From positions 124,001 to 188,000 of the forward strand of contig NZ_JAIOUV010000011.1 in assembly GCF_019931145.1 (NCBI RefSeq): DNA of 64,000 nt, in the 5' to 3' direction. This stretch comes from Marinicella meishanensis. Lineage in GTDB: Bacteria; Pseudomonadota; Gammaproteobacteria; Xanthomonadales; Marinicellaceae. The notes beneath the pieces are model-generated. The model worked only from the letters and a program-made list of their open reading frames with translations. It did not search any database and had not been told where the DNA came from. Positions 8,671-18,262 of the stretch are shown piece by piece; within the stretch, counting starts at the first letter, position 1; every line of letters begins with the position of its first letter. Position numbers and translations under genes: made by a program.

Positions 8671-9800
8671 GACAACAACAAGCGCTTGATCAGATCCAGA
8701 TAGATGTTTTCCAACTGCACCAGGTGACTGACTTTTTCTTGTTCATTGACCCGGTGGATGGTTTTGTTGATTGGGCCCAGCTCCATGGTGGCGATGCCAA
8801 AGGGGGCCACAAAACGACCATCGGAGGTGCCGCCGGCGGCGTTGAATTCGGGCTGGCGGCCGGTGATGGCTTCGATCGATGCCGCCAACGCCTGACGAAA
8901 CTTGGGATCTTCACAGTAGAAGGGTTCGCCAGACAAAGTCCATTGCAAGGAATAATCCAAGCCGTGCCGTTCCAACAAAGCGGTCAATTGCGCCGCCAAA
9001 CTGTCCTGAGAGGACACCGGCGCATAGCGGAAGTTACCGGTGATGGTCATCACGCCCGGAATGATGTTGGGCGCGCCGGCACCGGCTTCGATGGCCGAAA
9101 TTTGAAAACTGGTGGGGGGAAAATCGGTCATCCCGTCATCCCAGGCAAAGCGGCCCAGTTCATCCAGGGCGGCCGCCGCTTTGAACACCGGATTGTCGGC
9201 ATTTTGCGGATAGGCCACGTGACCCTGTTTGCCCCGGATTTCAATCTCTACATGCAGGGATCCCCGGCGCCCCACCCGCACCGTGTCACCCAAGGCCTCG
9301 GAGCTGCTGGGTTCGCCAACCAAACAATAATCAAAATGATGCTGTTCTGCGATCTTGGGCATGAAGCGCTTGATGCCATCCACGGCTTCCCCTTCCTCAT
9401 CACTGGTCAACATCAAGGCGACTTTACCGGGGTGATTGGGGTGTTCGCCGACAAATTTTTCCATGGCCAAGACCATCGCCGCCACCGACCCTTTCATATC
9501 CGCCACGCCACGACCGTGCAACACGCCATCTTGCACCAGACCGGACAAAGGGTCATGAACCCAAGCATCCAAATCACCGGGTGGCACCACATCGGTGTGA
9601 CCCAAAAACAGCAAGGCCGGACCGGCTGGTTCACCGTGCCACATCAGCACGTTGTCGACCGCACCAAAGCGGTGGTGTTCACCGCTGAATCCTTGACCGC
9701 CCAAGCGGTTCATCAACAAGGGCTGGCAGCCGGCATCATCCGGGGTGTAGGAGGGTTTTTGAATCAGCTGTTTGGCCAGGGTGATGACTTCGGGTTCCAT
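8667..9800 (-). CDS. dapE: Succinyl-diaminopimelate desuccinylase DapE
   Basis: Zinc enzyme of the M20 fold that releases LL-diaminopimelate from its N-succinyl form in lysine and peptidoglycan precursor synthesis. The 377-residue protein has the metal-binding segments FLGHTDVVPPGD, GVADMKGSVAA and LTSDEEGEAVDG, and the C-terminal GGTSDGRF motif. It sits with dapD two genes upstream, so two consecutive steps of the succinylase branch share an operon. Length is normal for DapE. Confidence 0.96.
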   Translation of the reverse strand: MEPEVITLAKQLIQKPSYTPDDAGCQPLLMNRLGGQGFSGEHHRFGAVDNVLMWHGEPAGPALLFLGHTDVVPPGDLDAWVHDPLSGLVQDGVLHGRGVADMKGSVAAMVLAMEKFVGEHPNHPGKVALMLTSDEEGEAVDGIKRFMPKIAEQHHFDYCLVGEPSSSEALGDTVRVGRRGSLHVEIEIRGKQGHVAYPQNADNPVFKAAAALDELGRFAWDDGMTDFPPTSFQISAIEAGAGAPNIIPGVMTITGNFRYAPVSSQDSLAAQLTALLERHGLDYSLQWTLSGEPFYCEDPKFRQALAASIEAITGRQPEFNAAGGTSDGRFVAPFGIATMELGPINKTIHRVNEQEKVSHLVQLENIYLDLIKRLLLS

Positions 9801-9802
9801 GC

Positions 9803-10102
9803 TTACAATCCGATTTTGAAGTGATCACCGGTCCACACCACCGGGCGCTTGATCAGGGTGGGATGGGCCACCAACACCGCCGCATCGGCGGCTGCTTTGG
9901 TCGCTTCATCCAATTGTTTCCAGGTGGTGCTGCGCTTGTTCAACAGCTGATTGAGATCAATGTCCTGCAGCATGCGAGACACCAAGTCGGCATCGATGCC
10001 ATCGACCCGGAAATCGTGGAGTTGGGGTGACTGCCCATTGGCCGTCGCTTGTTTCATCGCCGCCCGCACTTTGTCACAGTTTTTGATGCCGTAAATGATC
10101 AT
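9803..10102 (-). CDS. ArsC/Spx-fold protein, YffB type
   Basis: A 99-residue thioredoxin-fold protein of the ArsC-like Spx/MgsR/YffB group. It begins [12 protein letters not shown] with one cysteine (Cys9) in place of a CxxC pair, then has [11 protein letters not shown] and [10 protein letters not shown], the typical ArsC-family phosphate/thiol-site region. It lies between dapD and dapE, overlapping dapD by four bases. In many gammaproteobacteria yffB sits beside dapE, supporting the assignment. Reported relatives behave as glutathione-dependent thiol reductases, but the cellular role is unclear. Confidence 0.88.
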   Translation of the reverse strand: MIIYGIKNCDKVRAAMKQATANGQSPQLHDFRVDGIDADLVSRMLQDIDLNQLLNKRSTTWKQLDEATKAAADAAVLVAHPTLIKRPVVWTGDHFKIGL

Positions 10103-10914
10103 GATCTGAGCAACTCATTGATGGAGGTTTTGGCGCGGGTTTTTTCATCCACTTTTTTCACGATGACCGCACAATTCAGGGCGTATTTGCCGTTGCTGGC
10201 CGGTAAGGTGCCGGACACCACCACCGAGCCTGGTGGCACGTATCCGTAAGTGATTTCATCGGTTTCGCGGTCATAGATTTTGGTGCTTTGGCCGATGAAC
10301 ACGCCCATCGAAATCACGCTGCCTTTGCCGATGCGCACACCTTCGACCACTTCACTGCGGGCGCCGATGAAACAGCCGTCTTCTATGATGGTGGGCGAGG
10401 CTTGCAGCGGTTCCAAAACACCGCCGATACCGACCCCGCCGGATAAGTGCACATTTTTGCCAATTTGGGCACAACTGCCAACGGTGGCCCAGGTGTCAAC
10501 CATGGTGCCGGCATCGACAAAGGCGCCGATGTTGACATAGGATGGCATGCACACCACCCCTTTGCCCAGAAATGCTCCGCGACGGACGGTGGCCGGCGGC
10601 ACAATGCGGGCCCCGACTTGATGAAAGTCACTGGCTTCGGCACCGGCGAAACGGCACGGCACTTTGTCCCAATAATTGTGGGTGGTGCCAGGCATCACTT
10701 GATTGTCTGTAATGGTGAAATACAACAACACGGCCTTTTTCAACCATTCATTGACCACCCAGTCATCACCTTGGGGGGCTGCCACGCGCCATTGGCCGGA
10801 TTCCAGTCCCTGTAATGCCTGTTCAACGGCGGTTCCATATTCGGCTTTGAGTTGGGCTGGCGTCAATTCGCTTTTGGCCTGCCAAGCGGCCTCGATTTGT
10901 GCGGCTAAATTCAT
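10099..10914 (-). CDS. dapD: Tetrahydrodipicolinate N-succinyltransferase DapD
   Basis: Transfers succinyl from succinyl-CoA to tetrahydrodipicolinate in diaminopimelate synthesis. The 271-residue protein has the left-handed beta-helix hexapeptide repeats (about residues 105-215, e.g. [20 protein letters not shown] and [11 protein letters not shown]) and the [15 protein letters not shown] segment typical of the E. coli-like DapD. It is the first gene of the operon; TATAAACT-like sequence lies about 25 bp upstream (minus strand) and could be part of the promoter. Confidence 0.96.
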   Translation of the reverse strand: MNLAAQIEAAWQAKSELTPAQLKAEYGTAVEQALQGLESGQWRVAAPQGDDWVVNEWLKKAVLLYFTITDNQVMPGTTHNYWDKVPCRFAGAEASDFHQVGARIVPPATVRRGAFLGKGVVCMPSYVNIGAFVDAGTMVDTWATVGSCAQIGKNVHLSGGVGIGGVLEPLQASPTIIEDGCFIGARSEVVEGVRIGKGSVISMGVFIGQSTKIYDRETDEITYGYVPPGSVVVSGTLPASNGKYALNCAVIVKKVDEKTRAKTSINELLRS

Positions 10915-10995
10915 GGTGGGTCAAATGTTTTGAGAATGGGGCATTATAAACTGACGCCAGACACAATACACCCTTGGCATGGACCAATTTGGGGG

Positions 10996-11307
10996 TCAAG
11001 ATCGCTTGATTTCTACGCTCAGTTGCAGTTTCTTCACGGATATTTTGAATTCTGACTGCATTATCTGTAAAATGCTGCGGCTGTACATGCGAATTTTGCT
11101 GGCTTCCATTTGTGAATAACAAATAAAAACAGCTGTTTCGTCCTTGATATTGGCTAAGTGGCACATCCCCTTAACCTGGGCAGGCAGGCGCAATTGAAGC
11201 TCTTGATTCAGCCGATTGAGCTGGGTGGCACGACGTATGAGTCCAGATAGATTTTTATCTTGAGAGATACTTTCAGTGATTGAGTTAAATCCGCTGGACT
11301 TTCGCAT
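10996..11307 (-). CDS. dciA: DUF721/DciA-like helicase-loading protein
   Basis: A small basic protein whose core (QLRLPAQVKGMCHL, then ETAVFICYSQMEASKIRMYS) matches the DUF721 family, renamed DciA after its role in loading replicative helicase DnaB. In many gammaproteobacteria dciA stands just upstream of an M23 peptidase gene and secA, and the same arrangement with divergent orientation is seen here. ATG 11307 gives 103 residues; an in-frame TTG at 11334 would give 112, without a clear ribosome-binding site. Assignment rests on fold pattern and neighbourhood. Confidence 0.75.
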   Translation of the reverse strand: MRKSSGFNSITESISQDKNLSGLIRRATQLNRLNQELQLRLPAQVKGMCHLANIKDETAVFICYSQMEASKIRMYSRSILQIMQSEFKISVKKLQLSVEIKRS

Positions 11308-11351
11308 GGGCCTATTTGATGATTTATCGACCAAGTTAGCAAGTTTTTTTT

Positions 11352-12281
11352 ATGAATAAATATACGCTGATCAAACATGAAAAAACCGGCATCGTTCAAT
11401 ATGCATTGAGTGATCAATCCGTCAAATTCAAAATGTTCTCTTTGGTGGGCATGTTTGCTGTTTTGATGATCGCCACAGGCACTTTAATCGGGGCCACCTG
11501 GTTTGCCAGTCCCACCGACAATCAGGACAAAGTCAAAGAATTACAGGCTTTGGTCGATGCCAGCCAACAAGAGTTGATTGAACACAAAAAGTCCATTCAA
11601 TATGACATCGACTCCATGACCTTACAAATCGGCAAGTTGATGGCCCAATCCACCCGTTTAAACGCCCTGGGTTCACGGCTGACCGAAGTGGCCGAAATCA
11701 ACACCGAAGATTTCAACCTGGCCGCTGAGCCCGGTTTGGGTGGCGCCGCCATGGAATTGACCGGCGAAATCAACACCCCACAGAACCTTTATGCCAACCT
11801 GTTTAATTTGGAAGATGCGTTCATCAAGCAACAAGAGAATTTCAACATCCTGGCACAATTGCTGAACGAACAAACGGTCGACCAGCAAGCCACCCCACAC
11901 GTGTTGCCCATTGAGAAAGGTTGGATCTCCTCATACTACGGCAAACGCATAGACCCCTTCACCGGTCAACAAGCCAACCATGCCGGCATGGACTATTCCG
12001 GGGCCTATCATTCCAAAATCCTGGCCGCCGGTGACGGCGTCGTGGTCTGGGCTGGCAAACGCGGCAGTTATGGCCAAATGGTTGAAATCGACCATGGTAA
12101 TGGCTTCATGACCCGCTATGCCCATGCCAGTTCGATCAACGTGAAATTGGGACAAAAAGTCACTGCCGGTGACGCCATTGCGGTGATGGGTAAATCAGGC
12201 CGGGCCACTTCAGAACATTTGCATTTTGAAATTCTGAAAAATGGCCACAAGGTCAACCCCCTGCCGTTCATCAATTCCTGA
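11352..12281 (+). CDS. M23-family peptidoglycan endopeptidase, membrane-anchored
   Basis: A 309-residue inner-membrane protein with one N-terminal membrane helix (about residues 33-53, VGMFAVLMIATGTLIGATWF), a periplasmic coiled coil (about 57-105) and a C-terminal LytM/M23 domain. The zinc-binding pattern is complete: NHAGMDYSG supplies His and Asp, and HLHFE supplies the third His, with ARYAHAS-like TRYAHAS before it. It should cut peptidoglycan cross-links or, as for EnvC-like proteins, regulate amidases; the intact zinc ligands favour catalysis. It lies 116 bp upstream of secA, a common gammaproteobacterial order. Confidence 0.9.
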   Translation: MNKYTLIKHEKTGIVQYALSDQSVKFKMFSLVGMFAVLMIATGTLIGATWFASPTDNQDKVKELQALVDASQQELIEHKKSIQYDIDSMTLQIGKLMAQSTRLNALGSRLTEVAEINTEDFNLAAEPGLGGAAMELTGEINTPQNLYANLFNLEDAFIKQQENFNILAQLLNEQTVDQQATPHVLPIEKGWISSYYGKRIDPFTGQQANHAGMDYSGAYHSKILAAGDGVVVWAGKRGSYGQMVEIDHGNGFMTRYAHASSINVKLGQKVTAGDAIAVMGKSGRATSEHLHFEILKNGHKVNPLPFINS

Positions 12282-12397
12282 ACAAACAGAACGAAGCACA
12301 CCGGGGCAAAAAATCTCATATTTATGTGCCCCATGACTTGAATATTGAATGATTGAATCCACATTGATTCATCCAGCATGCGCACATCTGATTACTT

Positions 12398-15133
12398 ATG
12401 GCTAAAAACTCACTTTTCACCAAACTTTTCGGCAGCAGAAACCAAAGATACGTCCGTCAATTGGACAAAATTGCCGACAAAATCGAAGCGCTGGAACCAC
12501 AGGTTCAAGCCCTGACTGATGACGATTTTCCTCAGCAAACCCAGGCCTTAAAAGACCGCTTCGCCCAAGGAGAAAGTTTGGATGAGTTGTTGCCGGAAGC
12601 TTTTGCCCTGGTGCGGGAAGCCTCGGTGCGAACCTTGGGCATGCGCCATTACCATGTGCAACTGATCGGTGGTTTGGTCATTCACAACGGCAAAATTGCC
12701 GAAATGCGCACCGGTGAAGGTAAAACATTGATGTGTACCCTGCCGGCCTATTTGAATGCCCTGGCTGGACAAGGTGTCCACGTGGTGACGGTCAATGATT
12801 ACCTGGCCAACCGCGATGCCAAATGGATGGAGCCCTTATACAACTTTTTGGGCATGAACGTGGGTGTGGTGATTCCCAGTTTGAGTCATGAAGCCAAACG
12901 GGCCGCCTACGCCTGCGACATCACCTACGCCACCAACAACGAATTGGGGTTTGATTATTTGCGTGACAACATGGCTTTCAGCCTGGAAGCCAAAGTACAA
13001 CGTGAGCCCTTCTTTGCGGTGATTGATGAGGTCGACTCCATCCTGATTGACGAGGCCAGAACCCCATTGATCATTTCGGGCCAGGTCGATGAATCACCTG
13101 AAGTCTACAACCGGGTCAACAAACTGGTACCATTGCTGGAAAAGTCCACCTACGAGCCTGATCAAAAAGAAATCACCCAAGCCGTCCTGAACAAGCAAAG
13201 TATGCCCGAACCCGATGGCGACTTTTCGGTGGACGAAAAATCCAAACAAGTGTTCCTCACCGAACAAGGCATGCAGAATGCCGAAGATTTGCTGAAGAAA
13301 AACGGCCTGATGGGGGCCGACGATTCATTGTATGACTCCCAACACATTGGTTTGATGCATCACGTCAGTGCCGCTTTGAAAGCGCATCATTTGTTTGAGA
13401 AAGACGTGGACTACATCGTCAAGGACGGCGAAATCGTGATTGTCGATGAATTCACTGGCCGCACCATGGAAGGCCGACGTTGGTCAGACGGCTTACACCA
13501 AGCGGTGGAAGCCAAAGAAAACGTGCCGATTCAAAAAGAAAACCAAACCTTGGCCTCGATCACCTTCCAGAATTATTTCAGGCTTTATCCCAAGCTGTCC
13601 GGTATGACCGGGACCGCTGACACCGAAGCCTATGAGTTCCAGACCATTTATAACCTGGAAGTGATCGTGATCCCGACCCACAAACCGATGATTCGTGACG
13701 ACCAAGGGGATCTGGTTTATTTCAACCAAAAAGCCAAATTTGAAGCCATCATCGAAGACATCAGTGATTGTTATGAACGACAACAACCGGTGTTGGTGGG
13801 TACCGCGTCGATCGAAGTCTCAGAATTTCTGTCGACTCAATTGAAACAACGCAAAATCAAACACAATGTGTTGAACGCCAAACAACACGAACGTGAAGCC
13901 TTGATCGTGGCCGAAGCCGGTTTACCCGGTGCCGTCACCATCGCCACCAACATGGCCGGTCGGGGTACCGACATTGTGTTGGGTGGCAACCTGGCGGTTG
14001 AAATGGAAAGCCAAGGCGAACTGAGCGACTCGCAAAAGGAACAGCTGGAAGCCGATTGGAAGGCCCGCCACCAATTGGTCTTGGACAATGGCGGTCTGCG
14101 CATCATTGGCACCGAACGCCACGAATCTCGCCGCATCGACAACCAATTGCGCGGACGGGCTGGCCGCCAAGGCGATCCGGGCTCATCCCGCTTTTACATA
14201 TCCTTGGAAGACAACCTGATGCGCGTCTTCGGCCAAAGTCGCATGATGGATAACATGAAACGCTTTGGCATGAAAGAAGATGAATACATCGAGCACAAGT
14301 GGATCACCCGCATCATCGAAAATGCCCAACGCAAAGTGGAATCCCACAACTTTGACATCCGCAAACACTTGTTGGAATACGACGACGTGGCCAACGACCA
14401 AAGAATGGTGGTTTATCAACAACGGGCCGATTTGTTGGAAGCCGATGAGATCGGTGAATACATCGCCGACACCCGGGAAGAGGTGTTTGACAATGTCATC
14501 CGCCAACACATCCCGCTGGAAAGCGTTGAAGAACAATGGCAAATCCCCCAACTGGAACGCGTGTTGGCCCATGAGTTTGGCATTGAAATCAACATCACCC
14601 GCATCCTTGAGCGGGATGACGATTTGGATGACGATGGCTTATGCGACAAAATCCATGACCACATCGATCGCTTCTTCAAAGAGAAAGAAGCCATGACCGG
14701 TGCCGAAGTCATGCGTCACTTCGAAAAAGCCGCCTATCTGAATACCTTGGACCAATTGTGGAAAGAGCATTTGGCCCAAATGGATCATTTGCGCCAAGGG
14801 GTTGGTTTGCGATCACATGCACAGAAACAACCGATTCAAGAATACAAGCGTGAATCATTTGAAATGTTCAAAGACTTGCTGGACAAAATCAAATACGAGA
14901 CCACCCGCATCATTGCCCGGGTCAGGGTGCAGGAAGAAGGCGACGTCAATGCCATGGAACAAAGAGAGAGCCAGAACGTCCAGTTGCAGCACCAATCACC
15001 CAGTCAGCCCACGCGCAGTGAACCCCAAAAAGTGGAAACCTTTGTGCGCGATGGACAGAAAGTCGGGCGCAATGACCCCTGTCCTTGCGGATCAGGCAAG
15101 AAATTCAAACAATGCCACGGTCGCCTGAGCTGA
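12398..15133 (+). CDS. secA: Protein translocase ATPase SecA
   Basis: ATPase motor that drives unfolded preproteins through SecYEG. At 911 residues it has full length: Walker A MRTGEGKT near residue 104, DEVDS motif near 210, the preprotein cross-linking domain, the [15 protein letters not shown] segment of the second nucleotide-binding domain, and a C-terminal zinc-binding tail ([14 protein letters not shown]) for SecB binding. The mutT start lies inside its last codons. No secM-like leader gene precedes it; the M23 peptidase takes that place. Confidence 0.98.
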   Translation: MAKNSLFTKLFGSRNQRYVRQLDKIADKIEALEPQVQALTDDDFPQQTQALKDRFAQGESLDELLPEAFALVREASVRTLGMRHYHVQLIGGLVIHNGKIAEMRTGEGKTLMCTLPAYLNALAGQGVHVVTVNDYLANRDAKWMEPLYNFLGMNVGVVIPSLSHEAKRAAYACDITYATNNELGFDYLRDNMAFSLEAKVQREPFFAVIDEVDSILIDEARTPLIISGQVDESPEVYNRVNKLVPLLEKSTYEPDQKEITQAVLNKQSMPEPDGDFSVDEKSKQVFLTEQGMQNAEDLLKKNGLMGADDSLYDSQHIGLMHHVSAALKAHHLFEKDVDYIVKDGEIVIVDEFTGRTMEGRRWSDGLHQAVEAKENVPIQKENQTLASITFQNYFRLYPKLSGMTGTADTEAYEFQTIYNLEVIVIPTHKPMIRDDQGDLVYFNQKAKFEAIIEDISDCYERQQPVLVGTASIEVSEFLSTQLKQRKIKHNVLNAKQHEREALIVAEAGLPGAVTIATNMAGRGTDIVLGGNLAVEMESQGELSDSQKEQLEADWKARHQLVLDNGGLRIIGTERHESRRIDNQLRGRAGRQGDPGSSRFYISLEDNLMRVFGQSRMMDNMKRFGMKEDEYIEHKWITRIIENAQRKVESHNFDIRKHLLEYDDVANDQRMVVYQQRADLLEADEIGEYIADTREEVFDNVIRQHIPLESVEEQWQIPQLERVLAHEFGIEINITRILERDDDLDDDGLCDKIHDHIDRFFKEKEAMTGAEVMRHFEKAAYLNTLDQLWKEHLAQMDHLRQGVGLRSHAQKQPIQEYKRESFEMFKDLLDKIKYETTRIIARVRVQEEGDVNAMEQRESQNVQLQHQSPSQPTRSEPQKVETFVRDGQKVGRNDPCPCGSGKKFKQCHGRLS

Positions 15134-15537
15134 CCGCCAACACCACCCATGTCGTCGTCCTGGTCTTGCAAAATGGCCAGGGCGAAGTGCTGTTAACCCA
15201 GCGCCAATCCCACCAGCATTTACCCGGCTTGTGGGAATACCCCGGCGGCAAAGTCGAAACCGGTGAATCCCGACAACAAGCGCTACAACGAGAATGCCTG
15301 GAAGAGTTGGGTTACCGCCCCATCAATCCCAGCCCCATTTTAGAAATCCCCCACCAATACCCCAACAAGCGGGTTTGTTTGCATGTGTTTCATGAACACA
15401 ACCCCCAAGCTTCGGTACATTCAGCCGAACAGCAAAACATGCGCTGGGTACCGATCATTGAATTGCCTTCGGTGCCACTGCCCCCGGCCAATGCAACCAT
15501 CACCGAATATTTACTGAATAGAACCAACAACACCTGA
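15112..15537 (+). CDS. mutT: 8-oxo-dGTP diphosphatase MutT (Nudix)
   Basis: Nudix hydrolase that removes oxidised dGTP from the nucleotide pool. The Nudix box begins GGKVETGES and ends RECLEELGY, followed by a short C-terminal half, giving 141 residues. ATG 15112 is preferred to the ATG at 15085: it lies 22 bases inside secA and leads straight into the first beta strand ([20 protein letters not shown]). secA-mutT adjacency is common in this class. The overlap implies translational coupling with secA. Confidence 0.92.
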   Translation: MPRSPELTANTTHVVVLVLQNGQGEVLLTQRQSHQHLPGLWEYPGGKVETGESRQQALQRECLEELGYRPINPSPILEIPHQYPNKRVCLHVFHEHNPQASVHSAEQQNMRWVPIIELPSVPLPPANATITEYLLNRTNNT

Positions 15538-15546
15538 ACCCAGTGT

Positions 15547-15562
15547 GGAGGGCGCGCCCTCC
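15547..15562. repeat. Perfect 16-bp palindrome downstream of mutT
   Basis: GGAGGGCGCGCCCTCC is fully self-complementary. It lies 10 bp after the mutT stop. There is no T run after it, so it is either a weak terminator hairpin or a dispersed palindrome. Confidence 0.6.
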
Positions 15563-15761
15563 TGACAACAAAACCCGCGGCCAGCCAAGCATTCCCCCAT
15601 GGCTCCGCCAGTTACCAACTCGACCAACATTCACCCATCCCGAACTTAATTTTGTGCATGATTGCAGAAGCATTATGTGACAATTTTTGTCATGTGCCGG
15701 TGATCACAATTCAAATTGACTCAGCGGCATTCACTTTTTTTTCAAAATTTTAACAAAACAG

Positions 15762-15790
15762 TTTACAGCCACCCCATTGTGCGACATAAT
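15762..15790 (+). promoter_or_regulatory. Putative sigma-70 promoter of the EAL/DUF6502 unit
   Basis: TTTACA (15762-15767) and CATAAT (15785-15790) are 17 bp apart. The start would fall about 14 bp before the ATG at 15811, leaving a very short leader. Upstream, TGACAATTTTTGTCA (about 15678) is a 6-bp inverted repeat that could bind a regulator. Confidence 0.5.
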
Positions 15791-15810
15791 AAACCTGTTC
15801 AATCTTGACC

Positions 15811-16503
15811 ATGTTTATGAATTTAGCTGCCTTCCAATCTGCCATCAGTCAGAAATTGCATTTCCAATTTCAGGACATCGTTGGCATGGACGGTCAGCCG
15901 CAAAACTGGTTTGAAATGCTCTACCGCCCACAAAATCTGATGGGACATCCCAACACCGAACATTTTTTCCATTCACTCAGCACCCAACAAAAAGTGGATC
16001 TGGACATCCAGATTTTTGAACAAATACCTGACATCCAGGAAGCGCATCCGCTGGACCGCCTCAGTGTCAACCTGATGCCAATCAGCTTGTTAAGCGATGC
16101 CTTCAAAAACAGGTTCATCGGTCTGATCGATGCCGGCTTGATTGATCCCAGCCACTTGTGCATTGAAATCGTCGAAATCCATTCCATGCCACCGTTGTGC
16201 TCCAGCTCCATAGAGCTCTTGAAGTACTTCAGAGAATACGGCGGCCTGGTGGCCTTGGACGATTTTGGGTCGGGCTTTGCCCATTGGGAATTGCTGCAAA
16301 TGGGTTTGATTGATGTGATCAAAGTGGCCAACCAAAACCTGTCATATCGAAACGTCACGGCTGGTTTCACGTTGGGACTGGCCAGCTTTGCCCATGCCAT
16401 GGGCATCAACACCGTCTTAGAAGGGGTGGAAAATCACATCGATTATGAAAAAGGACTGAAACAAGGTTTTAAAAACTTTCAAGGGTGGTACTTCAATGAA
16501 TAA
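15811..16503 (+). CDS. Stand-alone EAL-domain cyclic di-GMP phosphodiesterase
   Basis: A 230-residue protein that is nothing but an EAL domain. The signature is written EML, yet every catalytic position expected from EAL structures appears kept: Glu35 (FEMLYRP), Asn87 (SVNLMP), Glu119 and Glu122 (IEIVE), Asp150-Asp151 (LDDFGSGF), Lys171 (DVIKVA), Glu204 (LEGVEN) and Gln224 (FQGWYF). It is therefore probably active in breaking cyclic di-GMP, although a ligand-binding-only role is possible. A TTG codon at 15805 could extend it by two residues. The next gene starts 8 bp before its stop, so the two are coupled. Confidence 0.85.
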   Translation: MFMNLAAFQSAISQKLHFQFQDIVGMDGQPQNWFEMLYRPQNLMGHPNTEHFFHSLSTQQKVDLDIQIFEQIPDIQEAHPLDRLSVNLMPISLLSDAFKNRFIGLIDAGLIDPSHLCIEIVEIHSMPPLCSSSIELLKYFREYGGLVALDDFGSGFAHWELLQMGLIDVIKVANQNLSYRNVTAGFTLGLASFAHAMGINTVLEGVENHIDYEKGLKQGFKNFQGWYFNE

Positions 16504-17332
16504 TCCAAGCGCTAAATCGCCTCATTTATCCTTTGATTCCTACTGGCTTGGGTTCATCTCCACCTGCCTCAGGCCGTTGGTGCGAATTCTGGTCAAGCAG
16601 AAAGTGGAATTCAACTCATTCCAGAATTTGGTGCGACGCTTGTTTGTCGAAGAAGCCGAAAAACACATTGAAGAGACCTCCAACAACAGCCGCGGCAAAA
16701 TTTCTTCCATCGCCTACCAAACCGGCTTGGATCGACGCGAAGTCTCCAAAATCATGAACCAAAACACCAATGACAGTAAAATTTTGGAGCAAAACCGGTC
16801 TCGCGAAGCCAACATTCTGGAGCATTGGAAGCACATGCCCCCATTTTGTGACGAGCAAGGCAACCCTTTACCATTGAAACGCAGTGGCAAAGGGCTGTCA
16901 TTTGAAACATTGTGCCAAAGATTTGGAAAAAACATCAGCCATGGCCCCATTTTGGAGTCTTTGCTGGAAGCCAACTGTGTAGAAATCAGAGACAATAGGG
17001 TTCATTTCCTGAATAAATCATACACCCCACCTTCTGGTGTGAGCATGGAAATGACTCACATTGCATCGGCTTCGATCAGAAGAATCGTCGACACCATTCA
17101 TCACAATTTTTACAGTCAAGAAGCCCCCAATTTTCAACGCAACTTGTATTCAATCCGCATAAAAGAAGAACAAATTCCTGAATTCAAGAAGCAAGTCAAT
17201 GCCATGATCAGAAAAGTCTATAAAGAAGTGATCACTCCCGAGTTTGACAAAATCGAAAGCCAATTTGAATCCCTTAATTCTAGAGAGAAGAATTCACCTG
17301 TTGGGTTGGGTGTATTTTACTTTCAAGACTAA
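16496..17332 (+). CDS. DUF6502-family protein (putative regulator)
   Basis: A 278-residue soluble protein with the shape of DUF6502 (name recalled, not searched). The N-terminal third contains a predicted helix-turn-helix-like stretch (ISSIAYQTGLDRREVSKIM, about residues 63-81) preceded by a hydrophobic helix with FNSFQNLVRRLFVEEAE. The middle resembles a winged domain (LSFETLCQRFGKNISHGPIL), and the C-terminus is basic and helical. It may be a transcription factor, but this is inference. It overlaps the EAL gene by 8 bp and is followed 24 bp later by the EGTG/DGTG repeat protein, so all three probably form one operon. Confidence 0.75.
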   Translation: MNNPSAKSPHLSFDSYWLGFISTCLRPLVRILVKQKVEFNSFQNLVRRLFVEEAEKHIEETSNNSRGKISSIAYQTGLDRREVSKIMNQNTNDSKILEQNRSREANILEHWKHMPPFCDEQGNPLPLKRSGKGLSFETLCQRFGKNISHGPILESLLEANCVEIRDNRVHFLNKSYTPPSGVSMEMTHIASASIRRIVDTIHHNFYSQEAPNFQRNLYSIRIKEEQIPEFKKQVNAMIRKVYKEVITPEFDKIESQFESLNSREKNSPVGLGVFYFQD

Positions 17333-17356
17333 TCAAAACACATCCGGAGAAAGAGA

Positions 17357-17983
17357 ATGAAAAGCAACAAACCAACCATGACCCATGTATCAGAAAGTGA
17401 AGGCACCGGCATCAGCCAGTCACTTTTATCTGAATCTGAAGGAACTGGAATCAGTCAAAGAATGAAATCTGAGACTGAAGGAACTGGCATCAGAAATACG
17501 GCCATTGTTGTGATGTGTTTATTGGTCTCCAACTTGGCACTGGCCAATTCGCTTCATTTATTCTCTTCAACAGAATCTGATGGTGCCTTTCATGGCTTGT
17601 ATCATGATGAAGCCAATAACCAACTTCATCAAATACAAGGTTATATGGAAGATGGAGAATTCAGAGGAATCAGCATTCCACCAGAGGGTGAGCCCAAATC
17701 ATCAGATGATGGTACCGGCAACAAATCTTCTGATGATGGCACGGGCAATAAATCCTCTGACGACGGCACCGGCAACGAATCTTCTGATGACGGAACCGGT
17801 GGCAGAGACTCATCGGATGACGGCACTGGTGGCAGCAAAGAATTTTTGATTTCCATCAATTTGAATTGCAGTTCCAAAGCCGGTCAATCTAACAACCATG
17901 TGAGCATAGAGTACATGGATGGAGATGTGGCTGTTATGAACAGCGAAGTTAATATCAATGGGGAGCAAGCCAATTGTTTATGA
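17357..17983 (+). CDS. Repeat protein with EGTG motifs before and DGTG motifs after a membrane segment
   Basis: Unrecognised 208-residue protein behind a strong GGAGAAAGAG site. Residues 12-20, 25-33 and 38-46 are three copies of SE(S/T)EGTGI(S/R) spaced exactly 13 residues. A hydrophobic segment follows (about 47-64, ending NLALANS), which may be a cleavable signal or an anchor. After it come a Gly-rich stretch and five units of SSDDGTG(N/G) at 115-160, then a short C-terminal domain with two cysteines. The codons of the repeats differ extensively at silent positions, so the peptide repeats are old and kept by selection. No known function; possibly calcium or partner binding through the acidic repeats. 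Confidence 0.8.
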   Translation: MKSNKPTMTHVSESEGTGISQSLLSESEGTGISQRMKSETEGTGIRNTAIVVMCLLVSNLALANSLHLFSSTESDGAFHGLYHDEANNQLHQIQGYMEDGEFRGISIPPEGEPKSSDDGTGNKSSDDGTGNKSSDDGTGNESSDDGTGGRDSSDDGTGGSKEFLISINLNCSSKAGQSNNHVSIEYMDGDVAVMNSEVNINGEQANCL

Positions 17984-18262
17984 ATGCAGACATCGATTGA
18001 TGACTGCACAAAAGAATGTCAATGCAGACTGGTATTTTTATTTACACACACACTACACACACCGATAAAAATATCAGTCTCATGACTGTAAGCTTGTGAG
18101 GGGTTGAGTGCCTGCAACAGCGCTCAACTCCAGAACAAGGAGAGGGAGTAATAATAACGAAACAGAGCTGCGGTATTTAAGTATAGCTCATTAAATAGAA
18201 CATCATTGATGTGTTGGAAGGCATGCCTTTACACACACGCACACACACTTGAGGTGTGCCTT
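17984..18262. other. Non-coding gap with (AC)n tracts and hairpins
   Basis: No gene seen. The stretch has two runs of alternating AC (about 18042-18062 and 18231-18248), an imperfect stem GGGGTTGAG/CTCAACTCC (18100-18108 with 18123-18131) and a 12-bp palindrome AAGGCATGCCTT (18218-18229). It separates two convergent transcription units; the stem could end the repeat-protein transcript. Confidence 0.6.

Noticed and set aside
8724-9824. 366-codon plus-strand open frame opposite dapE
   Set aside because: dapE is unmistakable on the other strand; the frame has no recognisable motif.
17641-17877. Minus-strand open frame with PVPSSED repeats
   Set aside because: It is the reverse reading of the DGTG repeat codons; the plus-strand gene has a good ribosome-binding site and signal segment.
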